A stretch of DNA of 64,000 bases from Coriobacteriia bacterium. Its GTDB lineage: Bacteria > Actinomycetota > Coriobacteriia > Anaerosomatales > Anaerosomataceae. The stretch covers positions 124,001 through 188,000 of the forward strand of contig JAUSBK010000013.1 of NCBI GenBank assembly GCA_030652115.1, in the 5' to 3' direction. The translations under genes were made by a program, and so were the position numbers. The notes below the pieces were generated by a model. It did not search any database and was not told the DNA's origin. It saw nothing but the letters and a program-made list of their open reading frames with translations. Positions 41,115-49,427 of this stretch are shown piece by piece. Positions within the stretch are counted from its first letter, which is position 1. Each line of letters opens with the position of its first letter.

Positions 41115-42098
41115 ATGAAGCCGCTCGTCTCGATCGTCGTCCCGATGTTCAACGAAGAGGACAACGCGCCGGTCACGCTCAAAGCAGTGGCCGACGCGCT
41201 TACAGCCGAAGGCTGGACGTACGAGCTCCACCCGGTGAGCGACGGATCCACAGACAAGACCGCCGCGGTGCTCGCCCGGCTTGCGGCGAGCGACCCGCAC
41301 ATCGAGCCGGTGGCATACCCCAAGAATCGCGGCCGCGGCTACGCGCTTCGGCAGGGCTTTGCAGCGGCACGCGGCACGTACACGGCCTCGCTCGACGCGG
41401 ACCTCAGCTACTCGGCCGACCACGCGGTGCGCATGGTCAAGATACTCATCGAGCGTCCCGAGGTGGACGTGGTGCTCGGCAGCCAGTGGATGCCGGGCGG
41501 CACGACCGAGAACGTACCGTTCATTCGCGCGTTCCTGTCCCGCGGCGGCAACGTGATCCTCAGGTGGGCGTACGGCGGCCAGATCTACACCTCCACGAGC
41601 GTGTGCCGGGCCTACCGCACGCCGGTGCTGAAGTCGCTCGACCTGGTGGCCGAGGACAAGGAGATCCACCTCGAGATCCTTTCGAAGGCGATCGCGCTTG
41701 GCTACACCGTGGTTGAGATGCCGGCCACGCTGGCGGCGCGCACGAAGGGCAAGTCGAAGTTCCGGCCCAAGCGCACCATCCTGAGCCACCTGTTCTTCAG
41801 CGTGCTCGCGCGGCCGATGACGCTCTTCTCGGTCTTCGGCCTGGCGCTCATCGTCAGCGCGCTCGCGGTGGGGGTCTATCTGCTCACCGAGTTTGCAGCC
41901 GGCACCCTCAACCCCGAGCGGCCGCTCATGACGATCATGGTGCTGCTGTTCGTGGCGGGCGGCATCCTCTTCAGCTTCTCGCTGCTCGCGGCGCAGATCA
42001 TCGAGCAGCGGCGCGCGATGATCCGCCTCCACGCCGAGGTGAAGGGGCTGCGGCAGGACCTCGAGGGGCGAGAGAGCCAAGCCGATGACGGCAGCTAG
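41115..42098 (+). CDS. Membrane glycosyltransferase, GT2 (dolichol-P-mannose synthase-like)
   Basis: The protein has 327 residues. VSIVVPMFNEEDNAPVTLKAV, VSDGSTDKT, RGYALRQGFAAARGTYTASLDADLSY (the DxD metal site) and CRAYRTPVLKSLDL fit the DPM/GtrB type. Two C-terminal helices lie at about residues 240-260 and 275-300. It would make polyprenyl-phosphate sugars for the GT39-like enzyme. It converges with the minus-strand cluster and overlaps the methyltransferase stop by four bases. Confidence 0.9.
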   Translation: MKPLVSIVVPMFNEEDNAPVTLKAVADALTAEGWTYELHPVSDGSTDKTAAVLARLAASDPHIEPVAYPKNRGRGYALRQGFAAARGTYTASLDADLSYSADHAVRMVKILIERPEVDVVLGSQWMPGGTTENVPFIRAFLSRGGNVILRWAYGGQIYTSTSVCRAYRTPVLKSLDLVAEDKEIHLEILSKAIALGYTVVEMPATLAARTKGKSKFRPKRTILSHLFFSVLARPMTLFSVFGLALIVSALAVGVYLLTEFAAGTLNPERPLMTIMVLLFVAGGILFSFSLLAAQIIEQRRAMIRLHAEVKGLRQDLEGRESQADDGS

Positions 42099-42862
42099 GC
42101 CCGGTGGGCCGGCGCCGTGGCGATGGCCACCCAGTTCACTCCGAGACGGGTCCGAGCCAGTGCGCGCTGCGCGAGGATGGCAGGCGCGAGCGTGATCCGG
42201 TTGAACAACAGCCCGTAGAGCGCATCCGACAGCGGGAGTGCCCGATGCAGGCCGCTTTCCGCGGTTCGCTCCTCGGGCGATGCCGCCTCGAGCCCCCCGT
42301 CACCGAGGAGCCGTCGGTTCCGACGCGCCAGCAACGGCTTGCCGAGATTGGCTAGCGGCACGCCCATCGAGCGAATGGCGATGTCCTCGTATCCGGCGGC
42401 CTGAAGCGCGACGACCAGGTCGTCGTGTTCGTACCGCCTGACGTGGCCGGAGACCGCGTCCGTGTCGTCCCACAACCCCTGATGAGCCGGCGTCGACAGC
42501 ACGAGGCGCCCGCCGGGAGCGAGTACCGTGCGAATCTTCCGCAAGAGGGACACGTCGTCGGCGATGTGCTCGATCACCTCGAAGGCAAAAACCGTGTTGA
42601 ACGGTCCGGTGACGTCCAAGACCGTGCCGAGCGCGACCTCCACGCCCTCTGCGCCGGCCGCAGCCACACGCTCCGCTGTCCGCGCGACCGCCTGCTCCGA
42701 GGGGTCGATGGCCGTGCCGTGATACCCCCGCCGCACGAGCTCGAGGGTGAAGTCACCGGCTCCGCAGCCGAGATCGAGGAAGCGTCCGGCACCCTGCGGT
42801 CCGAGAAGCGAGAACGCGAGGTCGAAGCGCAGCACAGCGAACGGTCCGACGGCCATACTCAC
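42095..42862 (-). CDS. Class I SAM-dependent methyltransferase
   Basis: The protein has 255 residues. RFLDLGCGAGDFTLELVRRGYHGTAIDPSEQAV gives the SAM-binding motif I and the acidic residue of strand 2. NTVFAFEVIEHIADDVSLLRKIRTVLAPGGRLVLSTPAH is typical of small-molecule methyltransferases (UbiG/sugar-lipid type). The start overlaps the upstream stop (ATGA). It is probably the last step of the glycosylation operon, modifying a lipid or sugar. Confidence 0.88.
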   Translation of the reverse strand: MSMAVGPFAVLRFDLAFSLLGPQGAGRFLDLGCGAGDFTLELVRRGYHGTAIDPSEQAVARTAERVAAAGAEGVEVALGTVLDVTGPFNTVFAFEVIEHIADDVSLLRKIRTVLAPGGRLVLSTPAHQGLWDDTDAVSGHVRRYEHDDLVVALQAAGYEDIAIRSMGVPLANLGKPLLARRNRRLLGDGGLEAASPEERTAESGLHRALPLSDALYGLLFNRITLAPAILAQRALARTRLGVNWVAIATAPAHRA

Positions 42863-44943
42863 CGCCCCGCTTCCGCGATGAAGTCGTAGCCCTCGGCCAC
42901 TTCACGCGCCACCAGAGGCCAGGTGTACCGCTCGGCCGCCGAGCGTCGTGCGCGGTCTGCGAGTCCCGCAGCCCACTCGCGGTCGGTGAGCGCCCGGTCG
43001 AGCAGCCGGGCCAGCGCCGGCACGTCGCCCGGGGCGTGCAGGGAGTCGCTTCCGCCGAGGATCTCGGCGATCGCGCCCACGCCGCTCGCGACGACGGGCG
43101 TGCCGAGTGCAGCGGCCTCGAGCGACACCACGGAGAAGCCTTCCGAGCGGCTGGGCAGCACCAGAACCCTTGCGTGTGCGATGACCTCGAGAGCCTCGGG
43201 GTGTGGGAGTGGGCCAGGGATGTGCACCCGCCCCGGCAGGCCAAGCTCGTCTACCAGTGTCTCGATCGCGTGCGCGTCGCCAGCGCCTGCGAGTGTGAGC
43301 CGCGCGCCGCCCGGAATGAGCGCGAGCGCGCGCAGGGCGTCGAACGCGCCCTTGGCCTCGGTGAGACGGCCGATGAACGCAACGCCGCTGCGTTCGTCCT
43401 CCGGCACGACGCGTTCGAGCAGCGACGGGTCGATGCCGTTACCCACGACCCGCACGCGATCGGCGGGAAGGTCGGGGACGAGACGCCGCACCGCCTCGGC
43501 CATCGCCTGGGAGACGGGGAGGACGAGTGTGGCGCGGCGGCAGGCGAACCGCAGCGCGAACCGCCATACGCCGCCCCTCTCGGCGAGTGCCACGTCGGTG
43601 CCGTGGAGGGAGAGCACCAGCAGCGTGCGGCGTCCGGCTGCGAGGCCGGCGATCGCGCCGACGGGTGCCCAGTGCGCGTGGAGCACGCTCGATCGGTGCG
43701 CGGCCTGGCGCGCGGCGCGGCCCAGGCCGATGAGGAACATCGGCAGGGCGAGTGCGGCGACCGGGTTGCTGCGCAGTACGTGCGGGATGCCGAGTGCGCT
43801 GTAGCCGAGCACCTCGGCGCGCTGCGGAAGGTAGCGGAAACGACGGACTTCGATATCGCCGAGGTCTTCGTGCTCGGTCAGGCCGGCCGCGTGCGGCGCC
43901 ACGACTGTGACGCACCATCCCGTCTTGGCCACAGCGCGTGCAAGCGAATCGATGAACGTGCCCATACCGTCACCGGCATGACGCGGGAAGACGGTGGTGA
44001 GCATGGTGACCGAGCGCTCGCCGACGGCGCCCGCCGCCCAGCGATGCTCGCCGACGGTTGCGTAGAGCACGAGTCCAACGAGCGGCGGGAGCAGCGTGAG
44101 CCCGAGCTGGCCGATTGCCGCGTGCGCGGCGGTCTGCGCGGCGACCCCGTGCGCCACGAGCATGGCGGCGAGCGTGGCTTGCGATACGCCGATGCCCGCG
44201 AGCGAGATTGGGAGCAGCGTGGCGAGCGTCATCAGCGGCCCGATGGTGAGCATCGCGGTCGGGGAGATCTCGGCGCCCATCGCGCGCGAGATCGCGAAGA
44301 CCATCGCGTACGTCAGCACCCAACCCATCGCGGACAGCGCGAGCACGCCCAACAGCAGGGTGCGAGGCACCTGAATCGCCGCGGCGATCTTCTCGTCGCT
44401 CACATCAGCGCGGACGGCGACCACGCGCGTCACCAACCGCCAGGGGATGAGCCGTGGCATGAAGATCACAAGCGTGGTGACCGCGCACAGCGCCGCCGCC
44501 ACCGCTGCGAGCGCTGTGCTGCCAGCGGCAAGACCGCCGGCGATTGCCATCGCGCTCACAGCGGCGAGCGAGGTGAGCTTGTCGATCACAGAACTCGCGA
44601 CCAGATGCTCGGGTGCCTCGAGCGCCTTGCCCGCGATGTGTGCCTTGAACAGCTCGCCCGTCCAGCTCGGCATCACCAGTGCCGCGGCGCTGCCGACGAG
44701 CGTGAGGTAGGCGGCCTGGGGGAAGGTGACCAGTGATTCACTGTGGTTGGTGAGCAGCATGAAGCTCGTGATGCGCACGGTGGCGCCGAGCACAAGCGCC
44801 CCCAGCGCGATCGTGATCCACGCGGGGTCGGCAACGCTCAAGGCTTCGGGCACATCGCGCCACCTGACCCGGGTGGCAAGCGCGCCCAGCACCGCAAGCG
44901 AGAGGACGAGGCGGATCGCGTAGCCTGCGACCTTACGGCGCAT
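42859..44943 (-). CDS. Fusion of a UPF0104 (YbhN/AglD-type) membrane domain with a GT4 glycosyltransferase
   Basis: The ATG at 44943 is preceded by GGGAGA, giving 694 residues. Residues 1-310 have seven or eight helices with LTLVGSAAALVMPSWTGELFKAHIAGKALEAPEHLVASSVIDKLTSL and LPISLAGIGVSQATLAAML, marks of the lysyl-PG synthase/flippase-like family. Residues 325-694 form a GT-B enzyme: FPRHAGDGMGTFIDSLARAVAK, VVGNGIDPSLLERV, VAFIGRLTEAKGAFDAL and VLVLPSRSEGFSVVSLEAAALGTPVVAS (the nucleotide-sugar E-x7-E motif). The two are normally separate proteins. The fusion may link lipid or glycan translocation to glycosylation. Confidence 0.88.
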   Translation of the reverse strand: MRRKVAGYAIRLVLSLAVLGALATRVRWRDVPEALSVADPAWITIALGALVLGATVRITSFMLLTNHSESLVTFPQAAYLTLVGSAAALVMPSWTGELFKAHIAGKALEAPEHLVASSVIDKLTSLAAVSAMAIAGGLAAGSTALAAVAAALCAVTTLVIFMPRLIPWRLVTRVVAVRADVSDEKIAAAIQVPRTLLLGVLALSAMGWVLTYAMVFAISRAMGAEISPTAMLTIGPLMTLATLLPISLAGIGVSQATLAAMLVAHGVAAQTAAHAAIGQLGLTLLPPLVGLVLYATVGEHRWAAGAVGERSVTMLTTVFPRHAGDGMGTFIDSLARAVAKTGWCVTVVAPHAAGLTEHEDLGDIEVRRFRYLPQRAEVLGYSALGIPHVLRSNPVAALALPMFLIGLGRAARQAAHRSSVLHAHWAPVGAIAGLAAGRRTLLVLSLHGTDVALAERGGVWRFALRFACRRATLVLPVSQAMAEAVRRLVPDLPADRVRVVGNGIDPSLLERVVPEDERSGVAFIGRLTEAKGAFDALRALALIPGGARLTLAGAGDAHAIETLVDELGLPGRVHIPGPLPHPEALEVIAHARVLVLPSRSEGFSVVSLEAAALGTPVVASGVGAIAEILGGSDSLHAPGDVPALARLLDRALTDREWAAGLADRARRSAAERYTWPLVAREVAEGYDFIAEAGR

Positions 44944-47257
44944 CAGGGTCTCCCAGAGCATCCTCGAATACCGCGGCGATGAGCGCTTGCTCGTCGGTGT
45001 TCTCGGTGAGGAACGCGTGCCAGACCAGGTTGTAGCCGATCCAGTACACACGGCCCTTGCCGATCTGACGCATCGCTACCGCCGGCCGCCCGCCGACGGT
45101 GGCGAGCACGCTGATCTCCGAGGTGCCCGGCAGGGTGGTGTAGTCGGCGCCGTACCAGGGCGATCCGTCCTCATCAAGAAACGGGCTTGCATCCATCCCG
45201 GACAGGCGTGGCTCGAGCTCCACGAGTGCGTCGCCGACCTCGATCGATGCGTTCTCGGCCATCTCCTGCCTGCGGATCACCGTGTCGAACATCACGGTGT
45301 TCGCGAGGTCGTATGGCAGCTCCCCGAGGTTCTCGGAGGCGTCGATGATCACCGCGCCGCCGTTGCGCACGTAGTCGAGGAGCGCCGCCTCGCCGTCGGC
45401 GCGCTCGCGCCAGCGCACGCCGTAGACCGCCACCGCGTCGTAGGCGGCAAGTTCCTCGGCGGTCATCGAGTCCAGGAACGCCGTGCCCTCCCAGCCGTAG
45501 CGGCCCGAGTCGCCGTCGAGGTAGAAGGTGTATCCGGTCACCGTCTCGAGGTAGTTGTCCCACGCCTTGCCGAGGTAGAGCACGTGCGGCAGTTCCTCGG
45601 GGGCCGACTCGACGCGCCGCAGCACCGTGGCGCCACCGCCGGTCTGCACGGCCTCGAACCCATCGAAGGTGCGGCTGCGCAGCGTCACGTAGTAGTCGAC
45701 CGGCACCTTGTCGAGCGCGTGCTGCCGGGCTTCGTCGTCGTTGTAGAAGGGCATGGGTCGCGCGGGGATGCGCGCATACCATGCCGTAAGCGGCCAGACG
45801 TCCGAGAAGACCGCCGCCTCGGCGATCCCGTCCTGATGCGAGAGCCACAGCGCGGTTTCGCGCGCGGCCTGGACTGTGCGGTTCGCCTCGCTGGATGTAC
45901 CCAGCATGGCAGCCGCAATCGCGATCGCCACGAGCACACCGAGTCCCACAGGCGCGCCGAACCGAAGCCATGCGCGCATCCCGGCATCCTCGGGCACGTC
46001 CTCCTCGCGCGTGAGCGTGCGGCGGATGTCGACCATGAACATCTGCCAGCCGTAGAGAATCACAAAGACGAGGCCGGGCAGCATGGCAACGAGGTAGCGG
46101 GCCACCTGCACGGTCTGGTGTCCGTACGCGTCGAAGTAGATGAGCAGCCACGCGAGCATCGCCGCGAGCGGTGCCGAGGACGCTGTCACGCGTCGGCCCC
46201 GCTCGTCTTCCTCGTAGGGCGCCAGCGCGTGCCAGATCGCGTAGACAGCGATCGCAATCGTGACCTGGCGTGTCACGAGGCCACCCGCGATCTGGGCGAG
46301 CACCGCAGGTATCGTGAGGAGCACCGCCATCAGGAGTCGTGATGGTCTCGGCTTGTGAGTGCGCAGGAACGAGACCGTGCCGAGCAAGGTGCCCAGGAAC
46401 GCGACCAGCAAGATGAGCACGCCCATCAAGACGAGCTTCTCACCTGCGAGATGGCCCGGGAGTTCGGTCAGGTACCACATCGCGGAGGACCGCACCGCGC
46501 CCTCACCGTCAGGTGCGCTGATGTTCTCAGAGACCCCGAAGGCGAGGATGAATGGGAAGAGCACGTCACCGAAGCGCTCGGCGTAGAAGCGTGCGGCCGG
46601 CAGGTAGCTTGCGATCGCGAGGACGACGCCCCCGGCGATCTGTTTCGCCTGATGGAACGGTCGCCAGCGCAGCGCCACCCAGATGAGCGCGGGGAACAGC
46701 GCGAGCAGTGCCGTGTACCGGGTCATCGTGGCCGCGACGAACAGGGGTCCGGCGAGCAGATACCACCACGGACTGTCCTCGGTGGCCTTCATGCATGACC
46801 ACAAGAGCCACATCGAGAGCGCCACCGACGGGAAGTCCGTGTAGCCGCTGCCCAGGTACGCCCACAGCGGCGCCACGCCGAGGAACATGAGCGCCCCGAC
46901 GCCAGACAGCAGCGGCCGGAAGCGGCGTCGCGCGATGAGGTAGAAGGCGATGATGCCGGCGAAGCTGAGGAGGCCATCCATCCACTGGATGACCCACTCC
47001 TCGAGCGGCGCGCCGAGCGCGAACGCCGCAGCGGTGAGCAGCGACAGCGCCGGGGGACGGTGCAGCTCGGTGTAGCCGTAGCCCTTGCCCGCGAACTCGG
47101 CAGCGTTGGCAAGGAACGCGTAGGTGTCCCATCCCGGTCCCGTCGAGGTGGACGCCATGACCTTGAACGTGATCACCGCCGCCGCGATGAGGGCGACCGC
47201 CGAAAGCGTGATCGCACCATCCCGCGTGGGGCGGTTGAGCCGCCTCACGGGCCGCAC
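44933..47257 (-). CDS. GT39-like membrane glycosyltransferase
   Basis: It starts at GTG 47257, directly after the preceding stop, and has 774 residues. The N-terminal half carries about eleven helices with GWDTYAFLANAAEFAGKGYGYTELHRPPALSLLTAAAFALG, the acidic first-loop motif of PMT/ArnT-type enzymes, and MTRYTALLALFPALIWVALRW. The C-terminal 300 residues form an extracytoplasmic Rossmann-like domain (AAYDAVAVYGVRWRERADGEAALLDYVRNGGAVIIDASENLG). It would transfer a sugar from a polyprenyl-phosphate donor to an acceptor outside the membrane, plausibly the surface protein of this operon. Confidence 0.85.
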   Translation of the reverse strand: MRPVRRLNRPTRDGAITLSAVALIAAAVITFKVMASTSTGPGWDTYAFLANAAEFAGKGYGYTELHRPPALSLLTAAAFALGAPLEEWVIQWMDGLLSFAGIIAFYLIARRRFRPLLSGVGALMFLGVAPLWAYLGSGYTDFPSVALSMWLLWSCMKATEDSPWWYLLAGPLFVAATMTRYTALLALFPALIWVALRWRPFHQAKQIAGGVVLAIASYLPAARFYAERFGDVLFPFILAFGVSENISAPDGEGAVRSSAMWYLTELPGHLAGEKLVLMGVLILLVAFLGTLLGTVSFLRTHKPRPSRLLMAVLLTIPAVLAQIAGGLVTRQVTIAIAVYAIWHALAPYEEDERGRRVTASSAPLAAMLAWLLIYFDAYGHQTVQVARYLVAMLPGLVFVILYGWQMFMVDIRRTLTREEDVPEDAGMRAWLRFGAPVGLGVLVAIAIAAAMLGTSSEANRTVQAARETALWLSHQDGIAEAAVFSDVWPLTAWYARIPARPMPFYNDDEARQHALDKVPVDYYVTLRSRTFDGFEAVQTGGGATVLRRVESAPEELPHVLYLGKAWDNYLETVTGYTFYLDGDSGRYGWEGTAFLDSMTAEELAAYDAVAVYGVRWRERADGEAALLDYVRNGGAVIIDASENLGELPYDLANTVMFDTVIRRQEMAENASIEVGDALVELEPRLSGMDASPFLDEDGSPWYGADYTTLPGTSEISVLATVGGRPAVAMRQIGKGRVYWIGYNLVWHAFLTENTDEQALIAAVFEDALGDPDAP

Positions 47258-48829
47258 CTAGCCGCTCCTCCGTACCGTGTCGAACCAGCGCACGATGAGC
47301 ACGTACCCGAAGAGCAGTGGTGCCACGAGCGTCGTCACGATCCGCACGGTGCGCATCCATGACGCCAGGAACATACCGAAGAGGCCCGTCGCGATCTCGA
47401 TCGACCGCAGCTGGAGACGGCGGAAGTCCTTCGTGGTCTGCTGCACGGGGCCGGGCATGGTCCACTGCTGCTTCTCCGTGAGCGTAACGAGGAATCCCGA
47501 GAAGCGGAAGTGGAACACCGCGAACCGGTAGAAGGGCAGACCGATGAGCGCCCACAGGCTGCGTTCGATCCGGTTCTTCGTGTGCTCGTCGCTGAACGAG
47601 AACACGGCAAGCGTGTTCACGACTTCGAGGCCCAGATAGAAGATGTACATCCCGATTGCAGCGAGTGCTACGACCCGCATCGGGTACCCGAGCAGGGGGA
47701 AGAAGAGCAGCAGTGGCGCCCAGATGAGACGGGGGAATGCGAGGGTGTGGTCGAAGACGAGCATCTTCGGCAGCGCGAAGCGGCCAAGTCGGCCGTGTTT
47801 CTTGGTGCCGATCATGTCCTGGTTGAGGCCGCAGACCTCCATCTGACCGCGCGACCACCGGGCCCGCTGCGCGTAGAGGCTGTCCCACTCCACCACCGGC
47901 TCGAGGTAGACGCGCGCGTCTTCGACGAAGCCGATGTGCACGCCTTTGCGGTGCAGGTCGAAGGTGAGCAGCGTGTCCTCGGAGACCGTGGTGTTGGCGT
48001 ACGAGAAGCCGGCGCCCACCATGCTCCGCCGGAACGCCGAGCACGCACCCGCGAGCGTGTACATGGTGTCCGAGAGCGACTGCGCGCGCCGGCCGAGGTC
48101 GAAAGACGCGAGGTACTCCAGGAACTGCGAGCGGGCGAGGAAGCTCTGCATCGGGCCGAGCTTCATCGTCTCGATGTCGCCGTTCTCGTCGAGAAGCAGG
48201 TTGCCATCCCGGTCGCGCGCCTCGAGCATTTCCCAGTCGATCTCGATGTTGCCGGTAGCGGCGCCCATCTCGGGCTTGCGCACGAATGCGACGGCGATCG
48301 CGCGGATGGCGTTGGGGGCGAGCACCACGTCGCTGTCGATGTTGACGATGATGTCGCCGGAGCTGGCCGCGATGCCGGCGTTGAGCGCGTGTGCCTTGCC
48401 CTGGTGCCCGTTCTTGATGAGCGCGAGCGTTCCCCTGTATGGACCCACCTGGATCGGCGTGCCGCGCAGCAGGAACGTGCCGTGGCCGTTGCCGTCGTAG
48501 TGGTGGTTGCCGTTGACGTGCTCTTCCACCCGGTCGGCCGTGTCGTCGGTCGAGCCGTCGTCGATGACGATGATCTCGAGCTTGTCGTGCGGGTAGTCCT
48601 GCGCCTTGACCGAGTTGAGACACCGGTCGATGACCGCGGACTCATTGTGCGCCGGCACGATCACGCTCACGGTGGGCAGGTCGTCGTAGTGGACCGGCTC
48701 CTCCTTCGCGCGCTCGCGCTTGCGCGCCGACACGCGGATGAGGCGCGCAAGCGCCTCGGCACCGTCCACGAGCACCGGCGTGATGAGCCACACGCCCCAG
48801 ATGAGCAGGAACGTCCAGATGCTACTCAT
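47258..48829 (-). CDS. Membrane GT2, exosortase G-associated type
   Basis: The protein has 523 residues. It has one N-terminal helix, then VSVIVPAHNESAVIDRCLNSVKAQDYPHDKLEIIVIDDGSTDDT, DIIVNIDSDVVLAPNAIRA (DxD), TVSEDTLLTFDL (ED) and YAQRARWSRGQM (Q-x-x-RW), as in processive cellulose-synthase-like enzymes. At least three C-terminal helices follow. Its place directly after the exosortase gene matches the known pairing of exosortase G with a GT2 of this type. It overlaps the exosortase stop by eight bases. Confidence 0.88.
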   Translation of the reverse strand: MSSIWTFLLIWGVWLITPVLVDGAEALARLIRVSARKRERAKEEPVHYDDLPTVSVIVPAHNESAVIDRCLNSVKAQDYPHDKLEIIVIDDGSTDDTADRVEEHVNGNHHYDGNGHGTFLLRGTPIQVGPYRGTLALIKNGHQGKAHALNAGIAASSGDIIVNIDSDVVLAPNAIRAIAVAFVRKPEMGAATGNIEIDWEMLEARDRDGNLLLDENGDIETMKLGPMQSFLARSQFLEYLASFDLGRRAQSLSDTMYTLAGACSAFRRSMVGAGFSYANTTVSEDTLLTFDLHRKGVHIGFVEDARVYLEPVVEWDSLYAQRARWSRGQMEVCGLNQDMIGTKKHGRLGRFALPKMLVFDHTLAFPRLIWAPLLLFFPLLGYPMRVVALAAIGMYIFYLGLEVVNTLAVFSFSDEHTKNRIERSLWALIGLPFYRFAVFHFRFSGFLVTLTEKQQWTMPGPVQQTTKDFRRLQLRSIEIATGLFGMFLASWMRTVRIVTTLVAPLLFGYVLIVRWFDTVRRSG

Positions 48830-49427
48830 CGGCGATCGCCTCGCGCAGGTCGGCGCCGATCCAGTTCACGGTCGGTCGGGTGATCAGCCACCAGTAGAGC
48901 ACCACCGTGCCGACGAAGAAGAGCACCCGGCCGAACACCGCATGCGCGGCGAAAACCCAGTCGGTGCCGAACGCGTTGATGAGCACTACGATCAACATGA
49001 TGCGCGCGATGTTCACGGCGTAGGTCACGGCCGTGCCGATGAGCACTGAAGAGACCTTCCGGCCTGCGCTGAACGCCGGATAGAACGCCACCAGTCCGAT
49101 GATCGCCGACATCTCGAGCAGCGCCGAGCACTCGATGCCCACATCGAAGACCGCCCAGCCGGTGTGGTTGGGGATCGCGAGTCCGGTCTTGCCGAGCAGG
49201 GAGAGCGCGATGCCCGTGAAGTTGGCGATGCCCACGGCCTGGCGCGCCTCGAGGGCCTCGAGTGCGGTGTCGAAGCCGAGAAAGGATGCCCAGAAGAGCA
49301 CCACCAGCACGAAGCCCAGGCCGCCGGTGAGGTAGAAGGTCAGCCAGCGGCGCGAACGCCGAAGGGCGAGGGTGAGGCCCGCCCACGCGAGCGTTCCGAG
49401 GATCAGCAGGCCGATGTTCACATCCAC
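48822..49427 (-). CDS. xrtG: Exosortase G-like transpeptidase (archaeosortase/exosortase family)
   Basis: The protein has 201 residues and about seven helices. The catalytic set is in order: C100 in GIECSALLEM, R142 in TYAVNIARIMLIVVLINAFG, H162 in FAAHAVFGRVLFFVGTVVLYWW. Exosortases cleave a C-terminal sorting tail of exported proteins and pass the protein to a lipid or glycan. The short length and GT2 partner point to the Gram-positive XrtG subtype. Its start overlaps the surface-protein stop by ten bases, which ties enzyme and likely substrate tightly. Confidence 0.85.
   Translation of the reverse strand: MDVNIGLLILGTLAWAGLTLALRRSRRWLTFYLTGGLGFVLVVLFWASFLGFDTALEALEARQAVGIANFTGIALSLLGKTGLAIPNHTGWAVFDVGIECSALLEMSAIIGLVAFYPAFSAGRKVSSVLIGTAVTYAVNIARIMLIVVLINAFGTDWVFAAHAVFGRVLFFVGTVVLYWWLITRPTVNWIGADLREAIADE

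Noticed and set aside
44987-46342. 451-codon + frame opposite the GT39-like gene
   Set aside because: Composition is typical of antisense high-GC DNA, with many His and Arg, and the opposite strand encodes membrane helices.
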